From Boswellia sacra (taxonomy: Eukaryota; Streptophyta; Magnoliopsida; Sapindales; Burseraceae): a DNA stretch of 64,000 bases. The translations under genes were made by a program, and so were the position numbers. Shown piece after piece: positions 36,162 to 47,227 of the stretch (positions are counted from its first letter, which is position 1; the number at the start of each line of letters is the position of its first letter). The stretch covers positions 484,556 to 548,555 of the forward strand of contig SNVD02011093.1 in NCBI GenBank assembly GCA_013180625.2, written 5' to 3'. The notes below the pieces were generated by a model. It saw nothing but the letters and a program-made list of their open reading frames with translations. It ran no database searches and had not been told where the DNA came from.

Positions 36162-36165
36162 TATT
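36128..36165. repeat. (TA)n microsatellite
   Basis: A pure TA run in the spacer between the pol remnant and the zinc-finger ORF. The second element copy does not show such a run at this place. Confidence 0.9.
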
Positions 36166-36423
36166 TTTTTTACTTATTTTTGACTTTTGTTTGCTATTGT
36201 GTTGTTATCTCTTTTATGTGTCTTTAGTTTCGTTTCTGCTCTTTTCTTTTCCTTTCTTTTGTTCAATTTGATTATTCTGTGCTTTGAGCTCATTTGTGCA
36301 GCAGCTTGTGGAAACATCCAAACGGAAGTTGAAGTCATTCGCCAAAGGTTTGAAACGTGTATATCTTGGAGAAAAACAAACTCGATCGCATTATCGGTAA
36401 TATCTCTTCTTTTCTCCTCTTCA

Positions 36424-36978
36424 ATGGATGCCGATATCTTTCTATCGAACCTTCGTAAATATTTCCCTTCACTTCCTCAAAATGCTGTGTTTAAAATTTA
36501 TAAAGTACGGATGACTAGACTTTGGGCGTTGATGCTCCTAAATGTGCCTGCTGATATCCGATGGCTTATCGAAGCCAAGGTGAGATTGTCCGGTGAGCCG
36601 GACATTAATCTCGCAAAATACATGCCTGGTCTAGGAAAGAGCTACTACGCCAAGAGGCGAAGAGCGAAAAGGTTACAAGTATGTTATAAATGTGCTAGAT
36701 GGAATTGTAACCAGACTTGTCGTTCATTAGGTTTTGCGTCCAGGAATAGAGAAGATAAACTTTCATTTATTAAGAATGGTTTGAGTAATGAGTCGCTGGA
36801 TAATGTTTTGTTAACTCTCGAGTCACATTCTTGTGGACTTGTTCAGCGTGAATTGCTTAATTTATGGACACAATTTCGTGATGAATTGCAGTGTTATAGT
36901 CTAGGGAATCTGACTAAAAACGACCCTGTTTGCCAGTTTATAAGAAAACTGGATGGGAAGCAAATCCCCGACTCATAG
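36424..36978 (+). CDS. Basic zinc-finger protein resembling plant-virus cysteine-rich NABPs
   Basis: 184 residues from MDADIFLSNLRKYF. This Met was chosen because the second element copy keeps it (63174, minus), although the frame is open upstream to 36187. After an N-terminal region (residues 1-80) it has an arginine/lysine patch KSYYAKRRRAKRL, immediately followed by VCYKCARWNCNQTC (C-x2-C-x4-C-x3-C), then a polar C-terminal region (EDKLSFIKNGLSNES). A basic patch abutting a four-Cys finger is the hallmark of the cysteine-rich nucleic-acid-binding proteins of carla- and vitivirus-type RNA viruses, several of which act against RNA silencing. The likeness is from motif order only. It sits in the env position of the element and upstream of LOG. 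In the second copy the finger carries a stop. Function here is unproven. Confidence 0.6.
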   Translation: MDADIFLSNLRKYFPSLPQNAVFKIYKVRMTRLWALMLLNVPADIRWLIEAKVRLSGEPDINLAKYMPGLGKSYYAKRRRAKRLQVCYKCARWNCNQTCRSLGFASRNREDKLSFIKNGLSNESLDNVLLTLESHSCGLVQRELLNLWTQFRDELQCYSLGNLTKNDPVCQFIRKLDGKQIPDS

Positions 36979-37207
36979 AAGGCGTTTCAGCCGTTACTGG
37001 ACGTAAAACCAGAGGAAGATGTGAGCCACAATCACAACTACTTGTATATTTGAATGTGTGTTGTTGTTGTCGAATTTTATTTCTTTCTTGTTTCGTTTGA
37101 TCTGATTATCAATGTTGTTTTTGTGTTGTTGTTGTTTGTTGATTTTGTTTGTTTTAATTTCAAGTTTTCTTTTTGACAAACCAGATGACTACCCCATGAT
37201 ATAAGCA

Positions 37208-37474
37208 CACGTGGAAGACAAGTGTGGAGGTTTTGTCAACCTCCGCCGAAAGTATATCTTTACTTTTCATGTTTCACGTGGGAGACAAGTGTGGAGGTTT
37301 TGTCAACCTCCACCGAAAGTGTATCTCCATTTTTTATGCCTCACGTGGGAGACAAGTGTGGGGTTTTGTCAACCACCGCCGAAAGTGTATCTCCATTTTC
37401 CATGCTTCACGTGGGAGACAAGTGTGTAGGTTTTGTCAAACCTCGCCGAAAGCATATCTCATTTTTTCAAATCT
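37208..37474 (+). promoter_or_regulatory. Four G-box repeats upstream of LOG
   Basis: A unit of about 67 bp starts at 37208, 37275, 37342 and 37408. Each opens with CACGTGGGAGACAAGTGTG (a palindromic G-box, the core site of bHLH and bZIP factors) and contains GGTTTTGTCAACC hairpins, for example 37226-37244 with 7-bp arms. The last unit lies about 190 bases before the LOG start. The second element copy has three such units (about 62190-62400). A promoter or RNA-processing role is inferred from position and conservation. Confidence 0.75.
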
Positions 37475-37661
37475 TGGGGCGATAAATCTGCATCGAGCAA
37501 CCCCCACCGAAATTATGTCCCCATGTGTCAATTTGAGAGTTTTACGTGTGTATTTCCATTTTGCATTATTCTCAAATGTCATTTTATAACCTGTCCTTGC
37601 ACTGATCGCATAATCCTAACGTACAATCATTGTCTTACACAAGTTTAGAGCACATTTAGAA

Positions 37662-38312
37662 ATGGAGAAAACACCAATTCGGCGATTCCAAAATATATGC
37701 GTATTTTGTGGATCGCAATTTGGTAAAGATGGAGAGTTTACAACAGCAGCTCTTGATCTTGGTATGACATTAGCTGCGAGGGGTATTCATTTGATTTATG
37801 GAGGGGGTAGTCTTGGGTTAATGGGGTGTGTGTCGACAGCTGCATCCTTGGGAGGAAGTAAAGTTCTCGGCATTATCCCTAAACCATTAGCTGTGCGAGA
37901 TATCGTAGGCAACACAATCGGGGAAGAGTTACAAGTCTCTAGCATGCATGAGCGTATTGCACATATGGTTGTCAAGTCCGATGCATTTATAGCTTTACCC
38001 GGTGGTTTTGGCACATTAGAGGAGATATTTCAAATCACCTCTTGGGCACAGCTAAACATCCATAAAAAACCCATTGGTTTGTTAAATGTCAATAATTTTT
38101 TTGATGGTTTGTTGTCTTTTCTTGATCAAGCTGTAGAAAAAAATTTCATCTCACCGTCAGCGAGGCAAATCCTTGTTACAGCTTCAACGGCAGGGGAGTT
38201 AATTGACAAACTACAAGAATTCGTCTATTCGCCTGATCCAACAACAGCTCGGATAGATTGGTTTGGAGAAGGCAATAAGAGGCGTAAACTGGATTTAACG
38301 CTCCATCTGTAA
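37662..38312 (+). CDS. LOG: LONELY GUY-type cytokinin nucleotide phosphoribohydrolase in a retroelement
   Basis: 216 residues, uninterrupted and intronless. LOG enzymes release active free-base cytokinin from its riboside 5'-monophosphate in one step. Visible are NICVFCGS (11-18), YGGGSLGLMG (46-55), the catalytic Arg of SSMHER (93-98), and PGGFGTLEE (113-121) with the catalytic Glu. Length and motif spacing match plant LOGs, which normally have several introns, so this is a captured cDNA-like copy. The C-terminus KRRKLDLTLHL (206-216) combines a nuclear-localisation-like patch with an LxLxL (EAR-like) ending, possibly inherited from its host clade. It lies downstream of the G-box repeats within the LTR element. 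The second copy (62002, minus) shares the first 58 residues with three changes. Likely functional by sequence; expression unknown. Confidence 0.9.
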   Translation: MEKTPIRRFQNICVFCGSQFGKDGEFTTAALDLGMTLAARGIHLIYGGGSLGLMGCVSTAASLGGSKVLGIIPKPLAVRDIVGNTIGEELQVSSMHERIAHMVVKSDAFIALPGGFGTLEEIFQITSWAQLNIHKKPIGLLNVNNFFDGLLSFLDQAVEKNFISPSARQILVTASTAGELIDKLQEFVYSPDPTTARIDWFGEGNKRRKLDLTLHL

Positions 38313-40158
38313 TCTCTATTTGCTGGTTTGCTTCGTTTTTGTTTGCTTTCTTTTTATTGTGTTTATTTGAGTTTTTCATGAGTTCTTTTTCAGGTTATTT
38401 CTTTCGTCCCAGGTAATATTTTCTAATCTCGGTTTTTAGAGTGGTGGCTTAAAAAGTTCAAGTTCTCTTGAAACGCATTCTGGATCTCTTCAATCCATAA
38501 TGGCTGAATAAGGAGGCTAACTTCTAAACTTTTTAGACCCATTCTAACTAACTTGTTTTTGTTTGCTGACTTGTTGAACTTTGTTATTTTATGAGTGAGT
38601 TTAGTTTTGCGTAATTTAGAGTTGTTATGTGTTTTTGTCTTTATCAGTTTCGATTCAAAAAAAAAAAGATTGTGGAAAAACCTGAGAATGGCAGAATATG
38701 GGGTTTTCTTAACTCTTGAAACGCATTCTCTCTCAATAAATCTGTAGTTTGTTTATTTCATGTTGTTTGAAGTGTCTTGTTTCTTGTTTTGTTCTTTCAT
38801 AATAAAGGTATATAGGCTGGAAACCTTAAGTCTGCGGGCTACTGGTCCTAAGGATTGTTGAAATATACAATCTTGACTCAGGTGTAACAACGCCACGTAC
38901 CTCTTTTCTTGCATTTTGTGGGTCGATGATAAGATAATGATTGAATTAAGAATAACTCTTGGAAAATGATAAATGATGCATGGATCTGTGTGCTTGAAAT
39001 GTTTATTGGTTTTCGCTTTGCTTTTGATTCCTTGCGCAACATTGAGCACTGAGCTATTATCACTGAGTTATTTGTTCACTTAGAGAAAGTTTATGTAATT
39101 TAAATGTTTCTTCAGATTTCAATGAATTCTAGAACTTGTTTGATGGTCACTCGAGGCGAAATCCTAGACTGTGCAACATTGGGGAAATGATTTAGGCCAT
39201 CTTTGGACCGTTTGAGCCTTAATAGCCAACCTTGACTAAAATTGATCCCTAGTTACCCCTTTGAGCCTCTGTAAACCTTTTTCTTTGTTAACTCACTAAA
39301 AGATTTCCTAACCTTAATTGAATTTGTTCCAAACAGTTTATCCCTTACCTATGAGCATGTAAATCATTCGCAATTACATTTTGAGCTATGTTCTGGTTTT
39401 GGGAAGTTAGAGGAGGTTGGATTGTGCCATGAGCAATGCAAGTGAGTTTTATTATGTTTGTAAAAAAAAAAAAAGAGAAAAAAAAATCTGTACTTATCTT
39501 CCACGTACTTAAACATTGAGGACAATGTATTGTTTAAGTGTGGGGGAGTGGAATTGCAGTTGAAAAAAGAAAAAAAAAGGAGTTCGAGTGTTCTGAATAA
39601 GTTTGGGAGAGTCATTTGATGAATAAGAATGAAATTTTTATGTCATGGGCTTGAGCTCCACATAATATTGAATGATTTTATGTGTTTGTGGGTGATTTGA
39701 GCCTAATTATTATCCTTTATCATACCTTCACCCAAGCCAAACGTTACAAGCTTAATAAAGTCCTACTTGATCCTTGGTGTTGTGCATGTCTACATTAGTG
39801 GAGAGTGACTTGAAAAGCAAGCCTATGGAGTTCATTTATACACACATCTTCAATATTAAATATGATTCATTTTTATGCATAAACTCATCCGGGTTACAAG
39901 TGATTAGGTGAGAATGGCTCTACACATACACACTTGAGGAATTGAAGTGAAGCGAAACTAATCTTTGAGATGAAATTCTTGATCAAGTGCATTATTTTGA
40001 AGTTTTCCTTGGGTTATAATTAAGTACAATCTTTGAGGCCTATTTGCAAGATAAAGCATTTGTGTGTTTTAATTTTTTGTTGATTCTGTTTCGGTTTAGT
40101 TTTATTTCATATTGTCGTAGTTGCTCGAGGACTAGCAAAGTCTAAGTGTGGGGGAATT
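38313..40158 (+). other. 3' internal region of LOG element
   Basis: No further gene is recognised. It has T-rich spacer DNA, two Athila-type tracts TAAGTGTGGGGGA (39535-39550 and 40141-40155) and several short A runs. The tract at 40141 abuts the 3' LTR and is the polypurine primer; the one at 39535 is a second, internal tract. Confidence 0.6.
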
Positions 40159-41568
40159 TGATAAGTGTCTATTTATATATCATTTTCATATCAATTCGTC
40201 CATGTTTCTTTGCTATATTCCTTGGTATTTTTATGTTTTTGTGTGGTTTTGATGTTTGTAGGAGTTTTGGAGCAACTTGCACAGAAATGGAGTAAAACCC
40301 TTCATTTTCACCTCTGCTAGTCAACCATCTTCTCGGATTTAATTGTATTGATATACAATGAACCCGATGACATATCATATACCGTTGAAAAGCTCTCGAA
40401 GTCTACTTTTTGGATAAATTTACGGTTTATGAATCCATTCAGTGTACTGAAAGTTGTAATCAAAACAGTATAAGAAGTGTAGAAATGTAATTCCACACAT
40501 CACTGTAGCATGTATAATACGGGACACTGTAGCACGTTACTGTAGCAGAGTATTTAAACACATTTTAGGGTTTTATTTCATAACTTGAAGAGGGGAGAAC
40601 GTGGTGGAGGCTGAAGCTCTGGAATTCTTTCATCTCTTGGAGTTCTTGAAGGAGAAAGGAAGCTTGGAAAGAGGAAGAACTACAATCCAAAGAGAATTAC
40701 ATCAAATTTGCTAAGTTTTTCCCTTCCCTTTCATTTTCTGGAATGTCTCCATGTTGTATTGTATTTACCACGTTCTTAAACATGTGTAACTGAATCTGAA
40801 TTGGTTGAGGGTGATTTCAAAGCCCCTGATATGGTTTTTGTAAGTTGATTGTGTAAGGAATTGTTATCCAATTCTCTAATTGAAGTTGCTTGTATTCTCC
40901 CATATTTAATGCTTATGATTGCTTGCTGATTGTATTTGAGTGGCCAACTGAATATAATCTGGTTGTGATTTATTGCTAGACTAGAAATCTTGATCCGTAA
41001 TTGTCTTGAATTTCTAATCATTAGTAGCAAAATTGTGATCAGAGATTACAATTGGAGAATATAACCTAAGTTAAATAATCCGAGCTTGTGTGTTTATTGC
41101 TTAGATCAACCTATCTTTCTTATCATAATGCATCCATTGAATTAAACTCAGAGAGCTTGTTCTAGGTTGTTTAATGGATAGAGATTAAATAAAGAGCTTG
41201 TTTTATTTAACAACAAAGTAAGGAAAGATTGGGGTAATAGAGCTTGTTATTATCTACGGTTGATAACTTCAATGCTGTAATTGGATGACAATTCTACATT
41301 AATTCGCAAATCCATATCTTGTGGTAGAGAAAGATCCCTTAACCAGCTTTCTCCCATTGATTTTTCATTCAAATTTACTTTCTGTTTTGTTATTCTTTAC
41401 TTGCATTCTTATTTCATTTAGTAAAGCATTCAACAAAAATCCCCCCTGTTTAGTTTATTGTTGCTGGAAATAACAAATTCAATTAGAATCAATCCTCGTG
41501 GGAACGATATCTTACTTATCACTTTATTACTTGTGCGACTAGTATACTTGCTAGTTTCGAACGCATCA
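40159..41568 (+). repeat. 3' LTR of LOG-carrying gypsy element
   Basis: 1410 bp, nearly identical to 32406-33816. It is followed by the duplicated GCTAG at 41569-41573. Confidence 0.93.
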
Positions 41569-41573
41569 GCTAG

Positions 41574-42020
41574 AATTTGTTACATCTAAAGGTCCTAATT
41601 CACCATCTAGAATTATCTCCTAAAATATCTAGATATTTAGCATAGTATACTCTAAAATATCTTAGATATTTCCAATGGAGGTTCTAGCAACTTTGACTTG
41701 CTAGAGAATTCTAGAATGGGCTAGGCGTTCTAGGACTTTCCGTAGCCTTCCACGCTCTTCCGCAACCTTCTGGAGTCTTCTAGAGCCTTCTGGATGCATC
41801 TCGTTGCTTCTGGATTCTTTTGGATATCTCCGGAATGTCCCGGAACGTTGTAGAACCTTCTAGAAGCTTTCGGATCACCGCTTCTACTCTTTGCGCCATT
41901 GAGTTCCTCTCGACACGAGGATCCCAAATCACTATAACACTTGCCCTAAAATCCCGTTCCTTGTTATTCTTCCAAGTAAGTTTGGCATGAAACAGTGCGC
42001 ATGTCGCGCGGGGTGTAACA
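41574..42020 (-). repeat. 5' LTR of gypsy gag-protease element, part 2
   Basis: Continuation of 32082-32405 after the LOG element, ending GGGTGTAACA. Its collinear partner is 29540-29989. No convincing 5-bp duplication flanks the whole host element (TAGTC left, AGCCG right). Confidence 0.85.
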
Positions 42021-43011
42021 AGCCGTTGCACCCAAGATTTAGACATAATCAAGTGATGAAAGTGGCTGGATTAAGCCACTCATTCTTGTATAAATAATAA
42101 ATTAGAATCCTTTGTTGGAAAGAGCTTTCCTAAGTTTTGCAATCTTCTATTCGATGGATTTTATTAATTATGAGTAATTAAGAATATACATGTCTTATCT
42201 ACTTATTAATATTGAAATCTAAATTTTAGAGAAAACTAGATGGATGAATCCTTACACTTATACATTCAGGCATATATGTATATACATACGTATGTATACA
42301 TCTATATATATATATTTGACGGAAACGTCTATTCTGACAAAAGAGGCGATTTTTCTTTATATACAGCTGGCAAATTAATTTTCCAGTTGACCGAAGACTT
42401 AGCTTAGCCAAGACTTTAAACTTTGAATTGAATGGTCGTTCCCAACTCGTCAAGATATTACGGATTGACCAATTAAGTGAGGAGCTTAGCGGTTTTTGGG
42501 GATTAATGATGACTATGGACAAAAGATGTGATGCAAAGTCACTGGAAAATGGAATGAAATTCGGCGAGAAACAGCAGTCAATGTCGTAGCTTTTGAATAA
42601 TGTAAAAAGCGTTCCAAAGTCAAAAATAAATAAAAGCAGTGCATTCAGATTGTTCTTGACTTTTTAACTCTTTTATTAATAAATAGGCAGACCAAGTTTC
42701 TTTCTCTTTCGGCTTTTAATTGAAGATAAAGAGCACTAAACCAAGTCTTCACATACCGAGCTACCCAGTACGCAAATTCTAATAAATTCCTTGCCGAAAC
42801 AAATTACTAGCAAAACTTCAACTTTTTGCATCCAATATTTAATAACAATGGAGAACTAACTCGGAGCAGTTAAAAACATTTGTTATTTTTTGAGAATTAT
42901 TTTAACAAATTTTTATGCTTATAATTTTAAGACTAACATATTACAATTAAGATTCATTTTGATTTTAGGGTATTAATAGTTGTTTATCAGTATATACATC
43001 TGGCTTTGGCT
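42021..43011. other. Intergenic DNA
   Basis: No gene is recognised. A TA/TG-rich simple repeat (ATGTATATACATACGTATG) is at about 42270-42320. Confidence 0.5.
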
Positions 43012-43320
43012 ATGGTGCATCGGTTGTACCAGTACAACAGTTTTCAAATTTTTTGTAAATTTAGTGTAAAAGTTGTAAATCTTTGTATAAAAATCGTAAA
43101 TGTGAAAAAAAAAGTTGTAAATAAATAATCTTACAACTATTTTTATTTTTTGTAAAATTAGTGTAAAAGTTGTAAATCATTGTATAAAAGTCGTAAACGT
43201 GAAAAATTATTCATTCACAACTTTTTTTCAGATTTACGACTTTTATACAATGATTTACAACTTTTACACTAAATTTACAAAAAACTTTAAAACGGTTATA
43301 TGGTACAACCGGTGTACCGT
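43012..43320. mobile_element. Foldback MITE of 309 bp
   Basis: Terminal inverted repeats of 19 bp (ATGGTGCATCGGTTGTACC at 43012-43030, and its near inverse at 43302-43320, 16 of 19 matching). The AT-rich body is full of GTAAAAGTTGTAAATC motifs that fold back on inverted GATTTACAACTTTTAC copies. No ORF. No target duplication could be recognised, so the superfamily is open. Confidence 0.75.
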
Positions 43321-45180
43321 AGTATGACCCACATCTGGGATACAATTTTAGAAATAAGACTGAATAAGTGTTAAGCCGTGAAGAATAAATGAAAACATAT
43401 ATGGTTGTTGTTGGGACACCCATGTTAATTCTCAGCTAAAAATTAATACTTGTTCGACAATAGAGCTGAGGGGCACATAACTTGTGTGAACTTTATCAAG
43501 TATATTCCATATGATCAAAGCAAATATAATGTATTAGATGTGAGAAACCAGTTGATCTATTTTATATAAAACCAATACTAATACTAATTTGGAGTTGGAG
43601 TTCAAATGCATAGACAAAACATTTCGGTGGATTAAAAAATAAATTTCATTAATGAAATTAAGCAATTGTAGGAAATTATTTAAAGATTCATGTGAAATTG
43701 TTAATAGAAGGGTTATTGGAAGAATTTGAATTGTTAATAGAGGTGTAAAATTATGTGATGAAATCGTTAACAGAAGGGTTAGTGAGAAAACATAACTTTT
43801 TTAATTTTTAAAAATTTAAAAGTTGATGTCTGAACAATCTGTTTTATATTTTATTAAACAATTAAAATAAAACATTGCAAAAAATAAAAATAAAAATAGA
43901 TGTGGGAGGAACTGATCGCAAATCAATCAAGCGAGTCGTAGATGCGTGTCCTCAAACAATATTTTTCAATTGTGCAAGCCTTCATGTTTAGCTAGTGGAG
44001 AATTATAAATTAAAATATATCTAATTATAAATTAGCAATATACATCAGTTCTTCTTCTTATTATTGTTATATGATTGGCAACAATTATTAACCATTGAAA
44101 AATTCTAATAAATCCTTCCATAGCCGAACGATTGGGATAATGAGGGTCAATTAAAAAAAAAATCCAAAAATAGTGCTTCCTAGAAGTGGTTCAATTAATT
44201 AAAAAAAGGAAAAATTGCACAAATTACCCATTTTGCCTTATTATCACTAAGAAACACCTTTTTTACTTTTGTATAAACGCAAACTCTATGTTTTGAGAAA
44301 TTCATTATGTACCCCCTTCTATTAGTTTTGTCATTAGATGACATTACTTTTCCATTCAATTTCATTGGAATTACCAAAATATCCACAATCAAAGTTTTAA
44401 AGAAAACATGTGCATAATTAAAGTAAAAACTGAGACATGAAATGTCCATTTTATCCCTTACATTAATAAAAATTAATCGACTAACATTTTTTAAAAAGGA
44501 CAAATATGTAATTTCAAAAAGAAAAATAAATTAAAAGAAAAACCAATCACCAGCTAAACATAGCCACAAAGACCTCAACCACCACCCCCAGCTTCATCTC
44601 AATCTCCCAAACTAAAGCATAGAATCAACCAATGGTGGTATTAAATTTATAAATCCTGAAATTCCCCTATTTTCCCCAAATCAACGAATTTTATATGCAT
44701 CCAAATCATGAGCTGCCTACCTTCTCAATTCCTGTTATGTCGTTCTTTTCATCATCACCATTACCATCCACCACCAATCCAAAAGAAGAAATGAATCCTG
44801 AAAACACAAACCTTCAAAAGCTATCGAAAGTCCTAAAATACCGTACCCAAACCAAGCATTCTGTGACTCGTCATTCGTTGCCCATTATGCACCAAAAGAA
44901 CATACCTTGGAACTTGAAGCCAAAATCCCATCTAGTTATGACTTTTTCAATAGATTCTTTCCCAAAAATTCATTTCTTATTGGTTTCTCTTCAATTTTCT
45001 TATTCTTTTCCTAAACCTAAAACAAAATTTAAAATTCTAAGTTTTCCTTGCACAAAACATTGAATAACGAAACCCAAAACTGAAAATTCAGAGAGATGGT
45101 AAAAATTAAGCTGAAGCAAAAAAAAAAAAAAAAGAACAAATTTTTAGAATACCTATTTGGAAAAAGGTTTTCTTCATGAA
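43321..45180. other. Intergenic DNA
   Basis: AT-rich, with no recognisable gene. A 122-codon ORF at 44695-45063 has no domain, and its proline/serine composition and lack of context do not support it as a gene. Confidence 0.45.
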
Positions 45181-46520
45181 CAGAGGCAGACTAATGTTTG
45201 AACCTAGGGGGTCCCGAGGCCCTCATGAAAAATTAAAATTCTTCTATACCCCCTCAAGTTTCACTAGTTTCAAATATACCCTTTTATTAAAAAAATGTCT
45301 AATTTGACTATACATTACTTTTTTAAATTTCATTTTCTTGCAACCACCTGATCACGCACCTTTGCCACCTACCCTATCCCCTACTACTCTTCTTTTCCCT
45401 GCAAATTGGTACAAAGATGAGCACAAATTTCTTCAAAAGCCAAGTGATTTTTTATTTCATTATATTAAATATTTTATTATTTTATTGTATACATAAAATT
45501 TTAATCAAATTTTTAGTGTTTTTCTCATTTAGTTTTGCATGTTCATTTGTTCTCAATATCTTGTTTTTATTTTGCACACAATCATATACCCTTTTCATAA
45601 CAAGTGCAATTGAACACAAGACACATAACTAATTATCATTCCTTTCAAGTAAGTTATATCGTCATTGTAATTAATTCTTATTGCTATATTCTATAAATAA
45701 AATTTATGTAATTTTTTTAATATTTATCTATCTATTTTGATATAAATTTTTTTCTTTCTCTTGACATCTTTTGTTACAGTTGAAAATCAATTGATTGTTA
45801 CAAAAAGAGTACAAATTGAAAAAAAAAATCCTTTGAGCAGTAATGACTTTCTTTTCTAATTTATATTATATAGTATATTTATATCATATATCTCTTTATT
45901 CTTGATTTATTTGTATTGATTAGAGTAAAAAAATTATATTTTAGAGATTTTTTATTATTTAATGTGTTTGTAGTCTTTTTGAATAGCAGAATAATACGTA
46001 TCATTTTTTTTATTAGTTATGGAGAGATATTTCAAAAGACAATATACTTTTGAGTTGGCATCAAGTCCAAATAAAGTGCTAAAAGCTTAAAACAAATTTG
46101 TGAAGATGCTAATTTACAAGATTTGCTTGCAGATCTTGGACTTAGACCTCGAATTTTGGAATATAATGCTAATATCTGGGATCAAGTCCGAAGAACTTAT
46201 CTTCAAAAGGATCCTTGTCAACCTCGTGATCAAAATTTTCCCTTTAAAAAATATGGAGAGAAATAAAGAACATTTAATCTAGCTTGGTTTAATGAATACC
46301 CTAATTGGTTAGACTATAGTATAGCAAAAGATGTTTTATTTTGATTATGTTGCTATCTCTTTAAACCAGATATTGGAGAGGAATCTTTTGTAAGTATAGA
46401 GGTTTTTGAATTGGAAGAAAAAAGAGAAGCAAAAAGTTCATGTTGGAGGTTCTAATAGTGCTCACAATCAAGCTTAGGGCATGTGTGAAGCATTGTTGAA
46501 GCAAGAGCAATATATAATTC
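45181..46520 (+). pseudogene. Broken hAT (TTF/ZMYM-type) transposon: terminus and transposase N-terminus
   Basis: 45181 starts CAGAGGCAGAC, followed by AACCTAGGGGGTCCCGAGGC, the style of hAT ends. From about 46018 the plus strand encodes the N-terminal zinc-finger region of hAT-like transposases (often annotated zinc finger MYM-type 1-like): LGLRPRILEYNANIWDQVRR, TYLQKDPCQPRDQNFP, then NLAWFNEYPNWLDYSIAKD and LCCYLFKPDIGEESF. Stops and shifts occur near 46265 and 46340. The frame ends where the CACTA-type end begins at 46521, and the catalytic C-terminal half is not in the window. Confidence 0.72.
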
Positions 46521-47227
46521 CACTACAACAAAAAAGGGTTTTTGTGTCGGCCGAAAATTGACACACATCAAAATACATGTCGATTTTTGCGCAACATATA
46601 TGGCCCTAACACGTATTCTATACGTGTCACTTGGTCAAACCGACACAAGCATATATGGCGTTCACAAACAGACATGTATTAACAATTATGTGTCACATAG
46701 TAACGGATTTTATAAAACATGTGTCAGTGATTAAGCGACACATATTTTGTGTCGGTCAAAAAACGACATAACTGTGTCATTCAGTGATCAACACATATTA
46801 CGTGTCGGTCAGAGATCGACACTAGGGTGTCAAACTATGACCGACACATATTGGCTCTTGAATCATATGTGTCATATACAGAATGACACATAAATCTGAC
46901 TAAGTGACACATATTCTATTATATATGTGTCAGTTATTAGCCGACACTAAAATTTTAAAAAATTTAATACGTGTCATTCTATGGCCGACACATACCTTGT
47001 TCACTAAGTGACACATATTCCTTTTTTTGGTGAACATATATGTGTCGGTTTTTAGCCGACACTTATTTTTAAAAAAATTTAACTGGCCGACACACTTCGT
47101 TTCTTAAGTGACACATATTCCGTTTTTTCGTGACCTTTATGTGTCGGTTTTTGGCCGACACGAATCTTTAAAAAATATATAATACGTGTCAGGATGGTCT
47201 CATCCTGACACGTATTATATATTTTTT
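46521..47227. mobile_element. CACTA-type terminus with GTGTCGG subterminal repeats
   Basis: Starts CACTACAACAAAAAAGGG, then about 700 bp of direct and inverted TGTGTCGGTTTTTAGCCGACAC motifs, the subterminal array expected for En/Spm-type elements. It ends in a perfect hairpin (47170-47227). The opposite terminus is not visible. Host-gene exon fragments lie immediately inside (47.6-50.4 kb), suggesting a gene-capturing element. Confidence 0.7.
47170..47227. repeat. Perfect 27-bp hairpin
   Basis: Arms 47170-47196 and 47201-47227 are exact reverse complements around a GTCT loop. The inner arm reads ACGTGTCAGGATG. It marks the inner edge of the subterminal repeat array. Confidence 0.93.

Larger units (their letters stand above)
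32406..41568 (+). mobile_element. Young gypsy (Athila-like) element carrying zinc-finger and LOG genes
   Basis: A 9163-bp element with LTRs 32406-33816 and 40159-41568, both TGATAAGTGTC...CGAACGCATCA, and a perfect 5-bp target duplication GCTAG. By eye the LTRs differ at about ten places in 1.4 kb, three of them single-base indels, so the insertion is recent. The internal region holds partial gag, protease, an RT stub, then a basic zinc-finger ORF, G-box repeats and a LOG ORF. RT, RNase H and integrase are deleted. A second family member at 61827-64000 (minus) keeps the pol end followed by the same cargo. Confidence 0.92.

Noticed and set aside
36187..36423. Upstream extension of the zinc-finger ORF with a hydrophobic start (MFAIVLLSLLCVFSF...) as a signal peptide
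   Set aside because: The stretch is T-rich spacer and the second copy supports the Met at 36424. A spliced upstream exon cannot be excluded.
44695..45063. 122-codon ORF as a host gene
   Set aside because: No recognisable domain, no introns or promoter signals, and low-complexity composition in AT-rich intergenic DNA.
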